Below, piece by piece: positions 12,181 to 24,075 of a stretch of DNA of 64,000 nucleotides. Position numbers and translations under genes: made by a program. The stretch comes from Orobanche coerulescens. Its lineage: Eukaryota; Streptophyta; Magnoliopsida; Lamiales; Orobanchaceae. The notes beneath the pieces are model-generated. The model made no database searches. It was not told the origin of the DNA and worked only from the letters and a program-made list of their open reading frames with translations. Each line of letters opens with the position of its first letter. Position 1 is the first letter of the stretch. The stretch is from the NCBI GenBank assembly GCA_033398695.1, contig CM065802.1, forward strand, positions 80,772,096 through 80,836,095, in the 5' to 3' direction.

Positions 12181-13082
12181 TTTTGGAGTCACGAAAATAT
12201 ATCAATTCTTATCACAAGCATCACTAAACATATCTCTTTTACTACAACTTTTGTATGTAATATATGAAACTACAAAATCAGAGAATCACAATATTGAAAT
12301 TTTAGTTGTATTCATTAATCATCTTCTATCCATTACATCAATTGCAACACAATCAAATAAGAACATACTAAACAAAATTTATCAATAAAATACGCTTTAA
12401 AGTACTCAAAACCTATACAAGAAAACTAACTCTACCTATCTAGACAAGTTTTGAAAATATATAATATGGGTATTGATAATTTTATCAAAGCAAAATCCAA
12501 AATGGTCTTGTCTAAATATTTTTTGCAAGAATTCCCGCTTCGTGTTCTTCTATGACACAATCTAAAGAAAAGAAAACAAATTTCACAATAGTCAATATAC
12601 TGGCAACTTATACAATATCATAGTACAAATGATAGACAACCGGACCTGTAATTGTTAAATCATCAACAGCCCGACAACATACAAAGATATACAAGCAAAG
12701 AAACTACTAAATACATTCCTGTAACAAGTTATAACAATACTAGCAGAAGAAGATTTAAGTTTCCCGTGATCGGGGTGATACTTTGAACAAAGACCTATCT
12801 ATTTCACGAGAGATGTTAATTGCTTGAAAAGGAACACACACGTTACTTGAACCATTCATTTTTTAAACAATACCAGAAACAAAATGACAGGCATGAAATT
12901 GAGTATTTGCCTCTACAACTAAATAATCAAATGGCATTTCTGAAATGATACAGGAAAATACTGACATGAAGGAGATGGTATCAGCAATGTTTCAAAATCC
13001 GCGACTCATATTCAATAGAAGAAAAAAACTGACCTAACAAAGATGTAATAGTAAAAGAAGCCTCGTTCACCAAATCTTTTTA
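12181..13082. other. CACTA interior, no coding domain seen
   Basis: AT-rich DNA without a transposase motif in any frame examined. It ends at the TTAAA duplication of the copia insertion. Confidence 0.45.
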
Positions 13083-13087
13083 TTAAA

Positions 13088-14004
13088 TGTAGGGTAACTA
13101 TTCGGAATACATAAAAATTACACAACAAAGCAGTAAACGAATTACAAATAAATTCCGAAGATTAAAGATTACACAACAAACTTATTGGCAACAAATTACA
13201 CGAAATAAAGGGGAAAAACGAATTAACCCAAAAAACCCGAACACAAAGAACAGGAATTTAAAGTTCTAGAAACCAAACCGAACAGATCACAACCGATCTG
13301 AAAAACGAGAGGCGAAGGTCGTGCGAATCAACCGGAACTCAGCCTCGGCTCAGTCCTCCAATATCCAGTACCCACGTCCAAGGCTCCACAGGTATTAGCG
13401 ACCAGCAGCCCAGACAAACCAAGCCGATTCCCCAGCTGGTTTCAAAGGTCCCGAATGAATAACACCCCCGAAAACAACCTTAAGCAATTTCACTCAGAAA
13501 ATAATTTTTTCACTCAGAGAAATCACAAAGAAACACGGATTGATTTTCTCACTCAGAAAAATTAGGTTTTGATTTTCGTGTGTCTTCTCAAGCCCAAATC
13601 GCTCAAATATATAGGCAAAAATCCCAAACGGAAAGCCACAGATTTTTCGGGAAATCGAATCCTTTCTTATCATTAATTGATAAGGGTTTCGATTCCCTTC
13701 CAAATCGGAACCGCACAGCCGAGCAGAAAAGGTAAGGAAATCGAGTTTCCATAGCCGCGGCGGAGAGCGATAGAGAAGAGAGAGAAACAAAACAGAGAAA
13801 TGAGGCTATGGTTGCACGGGGGTTGTATCAAATACAAGGGACCGACGGATGGGATTATCCCATCTAAATCAACGGTCGGGATTAAAATAGGGAACACTCC
13901 AAATCCAAAAGCCGGCTGGAAAAAGGGGGGTAGTTAATAGGTCTGGGTCGGGCTGCATAATATCGGCCCATAATAATAAATCATTTGGGCCAAATTTTTT
14001 AACA
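13088..14004 (-). repeat. 3' LTR of Tork-like copia
   Basis: Plus edges TGTAGGGTAACTATTC and TTTTTTAACA. It is 51 bp longer than its partner, mainly through a segment near 13505-13550 absent from the other LTR. Confidence 0.9.
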
Positions 14005-14020
14005 AATCTCCACCCGGACC
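14005..14020 (-). other. Polypurine tract region
   Basis: Minus strand GGTCCGGGTGGAGATT abuts the 3' LTR. Confidence 0.6.
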
Positions 14021-14208
14021 AAATGAGCCATCGGGGTACTTTCTTTGATAAGGAGGTCATCATCGCCGAATGTCACACCACCTGCATAACACACAAAGTT
14101 AGTACAAGTATAAAGACATATATCAATCACTAAGAAAGAACACTAGAAATCACGAAGAAAACTAGAGAAGCTATCACGAGGATAGCAACTGAAGAAACTG
14201 GAAGGTCT

Positions 14209-14975
14209 TCAGTTATGGGAGTCGATATTCAGTATCGACTTGCAGGATCTGATTTTCTCGACCGGAAGGCACTTCGTGTCCATATCTGCAGGGTTAGACT
14301 GGGACAAGATTTTCTTCAAATCAATTATGCCTTTTTCCACGATATCACGGATGAAGTGTCGCCTGACGTCAATATGCTTTGTACGATCATGGAAAACAGG
14401 ATTTCTGTACAAATGTATGCTAGATTGACTGTCAGAAAAGACCACAACATTATCACGAAGAACACCAATTTCAGTAAGTAAACCTTTCAACCAAATAGCC
14501 TCTTTAAAGGCTTCAGTGGTGGCAATATATTCAGTTTCAGTAGTAGACAAAGTAACTATATGCTGAAGTTGGGATTTCCAAGAAATGCATGAGCCATGCA
14601 AGGTAAACACATATGAAGTTGTGGACTTACATTCATCCCGGTCATTGGCATAATTAGAATCAACATAACCTTTAAGGTTAACCCCGTCATTAGATTTAGA
14701 AAATACAAGACCATCAGAAACAGAGTTTTTTAAGTACCGAAGTAACCACTTAAGAGCCTCCCAATGAGGTTTTCCTGGATTGGCCATATACCTACTTAAA
14801 CAACTCACAGCATAAGCAATATCTGGTCTGGTACTAACCATAAGGTACATGACAGATCCAATAGCATTAGCATATGGGATAGATCTCATTTCACGAATTT
14901 CAGATTCAGTTTTTGGTGACTGAGTTTTGGATAATAAGAAATGAGAAGCCAATGGCACACTAGCAGTTTTCGCAT
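14209..14975 (-). pseudogene. Copia polyprotein C-terminus: RT end and RNase H
   Basis: This is the 3' part of the polyprotein, cut from the rest by the gypsy insertion. The minus-strand reading starts at the junction with KTASVPLASHF. It contains the copia block GSVMYLMVSTRPDIAYAV, then RNase H: GYVDSNYA (catalytic D), SWKSQLQ, TLSTTETEY (catalytic E), EAIWLKGLL, FSDSQSS (catalytic D) and TKHIDVRRHFIRD. The stop follows ILNIDSHN. The reading frame is open throughout, so this half is well preserved. The frame visible beyond 14975 is LTR sequence of the gypsy element, not coding. Confidence 0.9.
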
Positions 14976-15942
14976 TATTGTTACCCAAAATATTATCCGA
15001 AGATAGTATTGCTGGAATGATCGAGTAACAAACAAATGCGAGAACACTTCCGTGAGAAAATAGATAACACAAGATTTGCTGGGGTTGTTAATCCCGGGCT
15101 TGAATGCTCTCGCGAGATGTTATTAATAAATATACTGTCGAGTATAAATATTAATGTTAGAATCTATATTACAATGAGTGTAAAGACTTCTAGTTATCTA
15201 AGCTGTAGAGCGTGTAGATTGCCGGAAGAACCAGATGTGTAGATATGTGAGTTCTTGCTTGGGATGTATGATAAGTGTATATGATTATCACTATGAATGT
15301 GTGAGTGATTGCCAGATGAGTCTTTTATTCTCTCTCTGTGTGTATTTTGCACTATATTCACGGTAATAATCGCATGATGCCCTGACACTTGTTGTGAGCT
15401 TCCTATTTATAGGACAGAAAGCTGCTGGGACCTCTCCGGCGATCGCGGGCGACCGCCATTTTCTATATTATAATAAGATGGCCGATCGTCCCGTCACGTG
15501 AGGTTGTTCCCTTAAAGTCTGGGGCTGCCGTTGGCGACCAGCCGTGCGGGCCAATGGGAAGCCTGCACGCGTCCTGAATCGCTGTCCGGGGAGGACCCAC
15601 TTTGTACCTTTCGGCGGCCCTGTCGGTAGGTGAGGTAGGTGACAGGCTGGGGTCAAATGTCTTATCTGTCGGTGCCCTTTATGGATCTGCACGTGGGCCA
15701 CCGTCTAAGATTCGGTCTTCGACGACTTTGACGGATGTTGGATCCATACGTGGCACGAGACGATCGTCTCTGGTTCGGACATCAAAAACAATCGCCAGAT
15801 ATCAAAAGACGATCGCTGCATATCAAAAGACGATCGTCGTATGTGCCGATCGCTGGGCGTTTGCCCAGAGTATGTCTTCTATGGTTGGCTCTCTGATCGT
15901 TTAGGCCGATCGCCATCGAGGCGTATTAATCGCCGCACAACA
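14976..15942 (-). repeat. 3' LTR of Tat gypsy element
   Basis: Plus edges TATTGTTACCC (TG mutated to TA) and CGCACAACA. TATA box on the minus strand CCTATAAATAGG (15402-15413). Upstream of it in element orientation are many CGATCG/GATCGCC words. Confidence 0.9.
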
Positions 15943-15962
15943 ATTGCCCCCCAGCTCGCTTC
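15943..15962 (-). other. Polypurine tract
   Basis: Minus strand GAGCTGGGGGGCAAT directly precedes the 3' LTR. Confidence 0.75.
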
Positions 15963-16189
15963 TATGTTGAAAAAACGGGGTGAGGTGGTACTGTTGGCGA
16001 TCGCCAATGTTTAGACGATCAGGCGATCTGATTTCAAATTTGGACGATCTCCTACTCCATTTTTACTCTTCACGCGTCCTTGCCTTCTTGCTGAAACTCT
16101 ACAGAAAATTCCGAAGCTTGTTGTGCCGATCATCTTCCTAGGTTTTAGGTAAGAAAACAAATCTTCTTTCTCCCTTTACTTTTTATAAT

Positions 16190-18865
16190 ATGTCTGGAGG
16201 ATCTGAGGCCTTCGAGAACGGAAGCACTTCCGTCGCCGCGGCTTCACCTGACCGGGAGGAGATTCCCGTGGGACTTGATATGGAAACGGCCGTTGAGGCC
16301 ATTCGTGCGGGGATTTCACCGGCAGAACTCGAAGAGCTCTTCAACGAGGCCGAAGTGGCAAAAACAGCAGCGACGGCGGAGCAGGGGGCCTCGCCGGCAG
16401 ACGAAGATGAACTGGTGCGGATGACTTGGGAACGGGAAAGTGTATTCGGCCCCGCCAATATGGCTTTTGCCAAGATTATGGAGGGGATCGCCGGACCCTG
16501 TCCGGAATTTGACTTTGAAGCTTACTCCGCCGCTCATCCTTACGAACATGTGAAGCGGACGGTGTTTCGGGCTGCCGACCCGTCTCAGTGGACCCTTGGT
16601 AAGATCCGGAGTTCGGAGACCCGAAAATACTTGGGCCGCTGGAGGGCAAAATATCATATTCCCTCTGACGTTTCCTTGCACGTGCCCTCAGAAAATGAAC
16701 ATGCCGATCAACCGCCCGAGGGTCTGGTCGCCGTTAGTGAGATGATTATGGAGGCCGGTCTGTGATTCCCTTTGCCGTTCGCCGTCTCCTATTTATTGGT
16801 CTCCTGGAATTTGGCGTCGCTCCAACTGACGCCGAACGCCTGGCTACAGGTCATCTGCACTTTGACACTCTTCGGTGGTCATCGGTTGTTCCGGCTTCTT
16901 TCAGCGATGGAGATGAACTATCTCTTCAAGCTGGCTGCGCAGAAAGGGTCGATCGGCGGCAATCACATTCAGGGTCGAATGGGAAGAGTGGTCCTTGGTG
17001 TGCCGAACAAGATCCGGGGCGACTTGGCAAAATGGTGCTGGGTCGGCGGAGCGTGGCGATCGGCATCGAGTGACAGACCGGAGGAGGAGTTGGAGATTCA
17101 CACCAATTTTCGGGAGAGGAATCCGAGTAAGGGTTTTAACTCTCCCTTTGATCGGACTTGTCTTGGACTGATCTAATTTCATTTCGTTTTTGCAGGACCT
17201 CTTGTTCCAGCGATCGGGTATCTCCCTTTTGACTGCTTGATCGTTTGGGAGCGGATTCGTTCCTTGCCGGATTCCTTCATAGACGTTCGCTCACTCGGTC
17301 ACGAAGTTCATCGGTTGGGGGCTCGATTATTTCGATTCCCACGTCATTTGAGAGTTCCAGGTATAAATTTAATTTCTTCTTCCTTGCTTGACGATCGTCT
17401 CCAGGAGGTCGTAACGTCTAGGTAGTTGTCTAACTTATCTGTACTTCTTCTTTGACAGAGGTTCACTTTCCCCTTTTTGCCGAGCCACCACCAGAGATCG
17501 CCATGTCTAACCCAGGACTTATCGATGGCCTTCACCAGGGTAATAAGACTGGTCGTGTTCCTGCGACGACGTATCGCCCCATTCCCGTGGTGAGGCCCGC
17601 TGTGGTGCCGGTCGCCGAGCCGGAAATTCAAGAAGAGGAGCAACTCCAGCGCCGCAAGAGGCGGAGGCCGGAGGAGTCCCTGCCGACTACTGAGGCGTAC
17701 GTGTCTATTCTGGAGTCTCCGGTTGCTGCGGCCCCTATCTCCGCCGTTCCGATGGTGGAGGGATTAGGCTCTAGGCCCTCGGCGTCCGGCTCCAGGTCAT
17801 CAGGCGGCTTCTCAAAAAAGGTGGTGATCGCCGAGGCTGAAACTCCTCGGGGCAAGCCCTATTTTGGCCGCGATCCCGAGCTGGTCAACACGTAAGGTTG
17901 GATTAAACTTTTCGAGTTAGTTATTTTGAGTAAGGTATAGACCAACTCCTTGGTCTCTTTTGTTTGTACTGCAGGGTCCTCTTGATGACCCGGACATCGC
18001 TCCTATGGTGCTGGATTTCTTGTCGAGTAAGGCTCCGCAAAAGTCCCTCGACGTCCCTACTTACGTCCAGAAGGCCATCACCTCACTGCCCAAGGCTTGG
18101 ACAACCGATCTCGATGCGATCGCTCGTCGGCAATCTGGAGATACCATGCAGGCGACCATTGCCTTGGCTCTCCAGACGGCGACGATGGCCGTCCAAGCTG
18201 CCAAGGATTTTGAGGGGCGACCTTCTTCCGCTCGCCTCCATAGCGACCTCGAGGCCGCCCGGAACACAAACATTGAATACGCCAACCGGATCCAGTCTAT
18301 GGAGAAGGAGTACATAGAGACGGCCAAACGAGCTAAACAGGACGTCGACCGACTGAAGCAAGAGCTGAGTCGTTCTAAGGAAGCAGCCGATCGGTTCCGT
18401 GACCAGGAGAAAGAAGCTCGCCGGAAGCATACGGCTTCGCAGGAGGAGGAGGTCGGACTGAAGGCGACAGTGGATCAGCTCAACCGTGAGCTGGAGGCGG
18501 CGAAAGGAGAGCTGGAGAAGGCCAAGGGGGAAACGGCCGCTAAGGTGGTCGAACTGGCAGAAGCTGGGAAGACAACCGCTGAGCTGAGAGGCCAGCTAAA
18601 GGCGATCGAGACCGATCCCTACCTCAACGTTGCACTTGTTGGCGAGTTTGCTTATTACGTGGCCTATGCCGATGCTGCCCGAGCCGCAAAAAAGGTAGGG
18701 ATCGAAATCGGTCCTTTGATGGAGAGCTTCAAAGTCTATGCACTCGACTTGGGGATCGACTTGAGTTGGTCTCCTTTCCCGGACAAACTCATTTATCCTG
18801 AGGCCGATGGGGGAGCTCGTGCCGATCAGCCACCTGAGGGTGAAGACCAGCCGGCGGGGCCCTGA
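16190..18865 (+). pseudogene. Antisense extra ORF of Tat element (putative gypsy-type transposon protein)
   Basis: A spliced ORF on the strand opposite to gag-pol. Likely exons: 16190-17126 (with a frameshift near 16765), 17196-17360, 17459-17891 and 17975-18865, with GT/AG borders; a poly(A) signal AATAAA lies at about 18954. Exon 1 begins MSGGSEAFENGST and later reads LQLTPNAWLQVI, like the LHPN.W block of the 'putative gypsy type transposon' family (Pfam Transposase_28). The last exon encodes a long coiled coil (about 18230-18610, heptads such as LKQELSRSKEAADRF) and an acidic tail. Antisense ORFs at this place are known in Tat elements; their function is unknown. The frameshift suggests inactivation unless an unrecognised intron removes it. 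Confidence 0.75.
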
Positions 18866-19259
18866 GAGATCTCTTTGTTTTCTTCCACTTGTAATTTTCT
18901 GCTTTCTCTTTGTATTGCCTTCGGGCTTTGTAATGTATGAACCCTTTGTTATGAATAAAATACTTTTTTTTTCGCACTTTGTGTCTTTTCATGTACGATC
19001 GCCTTTGAATGTTTGCATGCAAGTTTTTTTTTGAGTATGTGTATTATTGTTTCCGACGTCTTGTTCACCCGACCGATTGTATGTATTGACATGTTTGGAA
19101 AATCTTACTTGTAAATTTCGTCGAACAAAACTGATCGTCTTACATATGTTAGAACGAAGCCGATCGGGTACGGTTCCTTCCTTCCGATCGCCTTTAGGAT
19201 TAGCTCCACCTCTTTCGCCCCTTGTTTTTGTTTATTGTAAGTAAGGGAACAAAAATAGT

Positions 19260-19900
19260 ATGTTTGGTGAGCTATCTTCAGTTTTGCTGATTCTGAAGAA
19301 TCGTGCACGGTCGCGGAGTTAAATGGACCGACCTCCACAACCGTGTCTTTGTGTGCGAGGGACATTGCCTATCCCGCGACTCACTTTATTGTGAGGGTCC
19401 CCCGTTAGGTTGCGCCCGCCTTGTATTTGAACGAAAGGTGGGCGGTCTTGGTCTGGAGGAGTCCTTGCACGGGGCATCGTCGACTTATTAGACTCCACGT
19501 CCGTGGCTTGTTAGCTCTGCTTCCACCTCGTCCCGCCATGAAGATGGCGACCCTCGATGGTGTACGTTGAGACGGGGGTAGTGGCACGTTGCATTGTCCG
19601 GGTTCACCATGTTAGATGATGAACCTTTGAGGGCAGGCGATCGTGTCCACTGATTAGTTTTGGAGGGTCCTTCGGCTACGCCGGCCTCGTATTTAAACGA
19701 AAGGCGGGCGATCTTAGCCCAAAGGAACCTTGCATGGGCGAGGTTGTCGGTTCCATTGACCTCCAGGACCATGGCTACATTGTTTCTACCTCGGATTGTC
19801 ATGTTTGAACGACGATCCTCGACGGTATGCGATATGCCTGGTGGGGCGATCGCCAGAATAGATGGGATAGGAAAAAATTTCATTATATTCCTTGTACATT
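19260..19900. repeat. Tandem repeats between integrase and antisense ORF
   Basis: Two diverged units of about 280 bp share GAGGGTCC, then CTCGTATTT(A/G)AACGAAAGG(C/T)GGGCG and CATG. Tat elements often carry tandem repeats here. Confidence 0.6.
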
Positions 19901-19960
19901 TGGCAGTTGAAACAGAATACAAAGTTATCACTGGTAGTATTTTTTCAGATGCACGGCATT

Positions 19961-20950
19961 CTAGGGATATTGGTCCGGAGTACCGTCAGGGTGTTCAAGT
20001 TCGTAGGCTCCCTTGGTTAGCCATTTAGATATCCTGAAGGGGCCTTCCCAGTTCGTGCCAAAAACACCTGTGTGGGTCTGGATCTTTTTGAGGACGAGAT
20101 CGCCCACTTGAAACCTTCTCTCCTTGACCTTCGAATTGAAGAACTTCTCGGATCTCCTTTTGTGGATTGTGTTCTTCATTTCTGAGGTCAATCGTCGTTC
20201 TTCGAGCATGTCGAGGTCGATCCGTCGGGCTATATCATTGTCGGTCGTCATCTCTTGTTCGGTTCGATGGCTGAGGACGGCGATCTCCGAGGGGATCACT
20301 GCTTCTGTTCCGAAGGCGAGGGCGAATGGTGTTTCACCGGTTGAATTACGGGTCGTCGTTCGATAAGACCACAAAACGTCTGGGAGTTCGTTCGCCCATC
20401 GTCCTTGCTTGGACTCGAGTCTCGCTTTAATCGTGTGTTTGAGGATTTTGTTCACGGCTTCTACCTGCCCATTCATCTGAGGGTGGTAGGGGGCTGAGAA
20501 CAATCTCTTGATTCCCCACTTCTCGCAGAATTGCATGACTTCTAAGCCATCGAACTGCTTTTCATTGTCGGAGATGATGGCCTGGGGTAGACCGAATCGG
20601 CATATGATGATTTTCTAGATGAACTTAATTACTTGCTCTTGGCCGATCCTGTTTAGCGGTTCGGCTTCAGCCCATTTGGTGAAGTAGTCGACCCCTACAA
20701 TGGCAAACTTATAGCCCCCTGGCGCCGTCGGCAAGGGACCTATAAGGTCGATGCCCCATTGGGCGAAAGGCCAAGGATTGTACATCGAAGTGAGTTGCTC
20801 GGGGGAGAGTTTGATGTTTGGTCCCATTACTTGACATCTATGACACGATCTGGCATAGGCAATCGCATCCTTCTGAAGTGACGGCCAGAAAAAACCTTAC
20901 CTGGTTGTTTTATGGATGAGAGCTCGTCCGCCAGCATGGTTTCCACAGAT
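19961..20950 (-). pseudogene. Tat gypsy integrase
   Basis: The minus-strand reading shows the zinc-binding HHCC region (HDGICGNHAGG...SCHRCQ, about 20960-20830), then the core with its three acidic residues: GIDLIGPLP (D), ISDNEKQF (D) and GQVEAVNK (E). The C-terminal GPF.I.K(W) block follows, ending EHPDGTPDQYP. In-frame stops interrupt it inside the zinc region (after ALIHKTTR) and after EQVIKFI (about 20615). The enzyme inserts element DNA into the genome; this copy cannot be made whole. Confidence 0.88.
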
Positions 20951-21073
20951 CCCGTCATGGATTTCGGCTAAAACGAGTCGACCTTCCTCCGGTGTAATAC
21001 ACTTGAGGAGGGGAAGGCTGAAAGCTCGCTTGTAAGGCCGATCGTCCAATAGGGTGTATCTGGTCGCACGGAG

Positions 21074-21976
21074 CTAGAGTTGGCGAGCTTTGATTCGGTC
21101 GTCAGGGACTGTTCCATCTTTTAAGTATCTGACGAATGGAGTCATCCAGTTCTCCTCGGCAACGGCGACTGTGGTAACCAGGTTTCTGTCGATCGAAGGC
21201 CTTGCTGATTTTGTAATTTGGATATTAGAGAAGTCGGCTGCCCCATCTGACGACGCTAGCTTGGATAGGGCATCGGCCTGGGAGTTGTGCTCTCTCGGGA
21301 CTTGTTCGATTAGCACTTCCTCGAATTTCGTGCATATTTCGGCGACCAATTCTTGGTATTTGACCATCTGTTCACCGCGCGCCCCATATTCTCCCTTGAC
21401 TTGGTTCACGACCAAGAGGGAGTCCATGAAGATATGGAGGCGACGAACATCTAGGGCGAGGGCTAGATCGAGCCCGCCTACCAAGGCTTCATACTCGGCT
21501 TCATTGTTGGTCGCACGAAACCCAAAACGCACGGCATTTGTGAAACTTTGGCCGTCGGGGCTGATGAGGACAATCCCTGCCCCTGCTCGCGAGCTGGTCG
21601 CCGAGCCATCCACATACAGCTTCCAGGCAGGGCGACCGACCTGGGACGGACTGTGAGGGAATGTTAATTCCACCACGAAGTCCGCCAGAGCCTGGCCTTT
21701 GATTGTCGTGCGGGGAGCGTAGGTGATACCGTATTGGGCGATCTCCAGTGACCACTTAAGGAGTCGTCCGTTGGTATCCGGTCGGTGTAGAACTTGCCTT
21801 AGGGGGAGAGTCGTCAGAACCTCCACTTGATGTTCGAAGAAGTAAGCCCTTAGCTTGCGAACACTCATGACTAGAGTGTAGGCGATCTTCTCCAATGGAG
21901 TATAACATGTCTCAGCATCGTGGAGCGCTTGACTAACATAGTAGATCGGCAAGTGGACTTGTCCCTCCGCTCGCAC
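21074..21976 (-). pseudogene. Tat gypsy RNase H plus second archaeal-type RNase H
   Basis: One 300-residue open frame holds two domains. First, the usual Ty3 RNase H end (LPIYYVSQALHDAE, YTPLEKIAY). Then a full archaeal-type RNase H: WKLYVDGSATS (D), NNEAEYEALVGGL (E), DSLLVVNQV (D) and HNSQADALSKLAS (D), so all four catalytic acids are present. A dual RNase H marks the Tat lineage. The frame is separated from RT by a frameshift at about 22005 and ends at a stop before the integrase. Confidence 0.9.
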
Positions 21977-22008
21977 GAAAACGGCACTCAGTGCGACCTC
22001 TGAGGCTT

Positions 22009-23460
22009 CTAGGTAAAGGAATAATTTCCACCGGGGATCGGTTTTGCCAGGATCTGGGGGTTAGATAGGTATTCCTTGATTTTGGCGAACGCTACTTGGC
22101 TTTCCTTCGTCCATGCGAACTTCTTGTTCTTTATGGTCGCAAAGAAAGGTTTACTTTTATTGCCGAGCCGAGATATGAAACGGTTGAGGGCGGCTAGACA
22201 ACCTGTGAGGTGTTGCACCTGCTTGACATTCCGTGGTTCCTGCATGTCGAGGATCGCCTGAATCTTGGTGGGGTTCACCTCGATTCCACTTCGGCTCACG
22301 ATGTGCCCCAGGAATTTTCCGGAGCCCACCCCGAAGTTACATTTCTTGGGGTTCAGTTTCATGTTAAACTTCTCGAGGATGGCGAACGTCTCGGCGATAT
22401 CATTGAGGTGATCTTCCTTCTTGAGGCTTTTAACCACGATGTCGTCAATATAGACTTCCATGGTCTTGCCGATCTGATTGGCGAACATTCTGTTGACTAA
22501 ACGCTGGTAGGTTGCCCCCGCATTTTTCAAACCGAATGGCATTCGAACCCAAAAGTATATGTCCTTTTCCGTGTGGAAAGATGTGTGCTTTATGTCTTTC
22601 TCCGCCATTGGGATTTGATGGTATCCGGCGAAGGCATCCATGAACGACATCATTTCGCAGCCTGCAGTACTATCGACCAAGTGATCAATATGAGGCATCG
22701 GAAAGTGATCTTTTGGACATGCCGCATTGAGGTCGGTGAAGTCGATGCACAACCTACAGGAGCCGGTTGGCTTTTTGACGAGCACCGCGTTGGCGACCTA
22801 CTGTGGATCGTCTGTAGCTACTCCGATTAGTTTGTTGTTGAGTAGCTTTTTGACTTCTACGTCGAGCACTGCATACTTCTCAGGACCGAATTTCCTACGT
22901 TTCTGGTGAACAGGCTTCCTTGTCGGGTTGATCTTTAGATAGTGGCAAGCGTGTTCAGGACTTATGCCGACCATATCTTGATGCGACCAGGCAAAGACTC
23001 TGATGTTCTTACGTAGTAAATTGATCAGGTCCTCTTTTAATTTGCGATCGATGCTTGCGTCGATCTGTACTTCCCGCTCCGGGCGAGCCGGATCTATCGT
23101 TATACTTTCCAACTCTTCGACAGGGACGGTCGCCTCTTGTTTGGAATGATTTCCGGACTCGATCCTAGGATCGATGTCGAGACTTGGCTCGAAACTGATC
23201 ATTGGCTCGATGTCATCCGTTAATCGACGTGAGATGGCGTCCCTTGAGTCGGGTTGGTATGAAGTGCTTGGTTCGCCGATCTTCATGGGTTGATCGTCGA
23301 TTGTTTCAATGTTACACATAGCATGGGAAGTATTGAAAGAAGTAACGACATAGGAGTAATTCAAACATCTTTTTGCCATTAGCTGATCTCCTTTTACAGT
23401 ACCGACTGTCCCATCGGCAGTGGGGAATTTGATACAGTAAAAGAAAGACGAGGCGACCAC
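22009..23460 (-). pseudogene. Tat gypsy reverse transcriptase
   Basis: The minus-strand frames 23460-22798 and 22785-22009 are separated by one TAG where VANAVLVKK follows DDPQ (probably a former tryptophan codon). Motifs: LVKKPTGSCRLCIDFTDLN, FPMPHIDHLVD, MSFMDAFAGYHQI, MPFGLKNAGATYQRLVN and the catalytic YIDDIVVK, then KKCNFGV and FLGHIVS. All are typical Ty3 RT blocks. The upstream part is an acidic spacer after the protease, ending EHACHYLKINP. Well preserved apart from the stop. Confidence 0.92.
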
Positions 23461-23976
23461 CTCAAAGGTTTCCAGAAAGGGGCGACCTAGGAACCCATTA
23501 TAGATGCTGGGCCTATCTATGATTACAAAATTTAGGTTCCTAGTAATTCTGACCTTGGGATCGTAAAAGCATATTAGCTCGACAGAGAGCTTGATCCTTC
23601 CGTAGGCTTAGACTGTGTTGTCGCCGAACCCTTGGAGCACGGTGTCGAACGACTTGATGAATTTGGTCAAGTTGCCAAGCTGGTCCAGGGCGGATTTGAA
23701 TATGATGTTGCAGAAACTTCCATTGTCGACCAGCACGCAATCGACCATATTCCCAAGGATACAAGTAGAGATCACCAGTGCATCCTCTTTGGGGCATTGC
23801 ACTCCCTCCGTGTCCTTGTTGGAGAAGGTGATGAGCGCGTCTTTAGAAATGGTCGGCTCCGGAGGTACCACGACATGGACCCCGGCGAACGCCCTCAGCT
23901 CGGCCTTTCGCTTCCTGTTTGACATGGTGGAAATCGGGGAAAGGCCCCCGAGGTTTCCACCTCCGGCTTGAAGCAT
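23461..23976 (-). pseudogene. Tat gypsy protease
   Basis: The minus-strand frame 23976-23608 holds an aspartic-protease-like block, CVLVDNGSFCNIIF, followed by ALDQLG, and then stops at TV. The expected active site is D-S/T-G; here the middle residue is N. A downstream piece with RPSIYNGFLGRPFL (the late protease block) lies in a different reading context near 23500. The protease would process the polyprotein; this copy is probably inactive. Confidence 0.75.
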
Positions 23977-24075
23977 GTTGATCCGACCACCAGGGTTGAT
24001 CGGAGGGATCGATTCATCAGGATACTCCGGCTCATGCTCGATCCTGGCGACCGGATTGGGAGGGGTCCTTTCGTT

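Noticed and set aside
14976..15072. Continuation of the copia frame (up to 15072) as coding
   Set aside because: Beyond 14975 the sequence is gypsy LTR, as shown by the CGCAT duplication and the second LTR.
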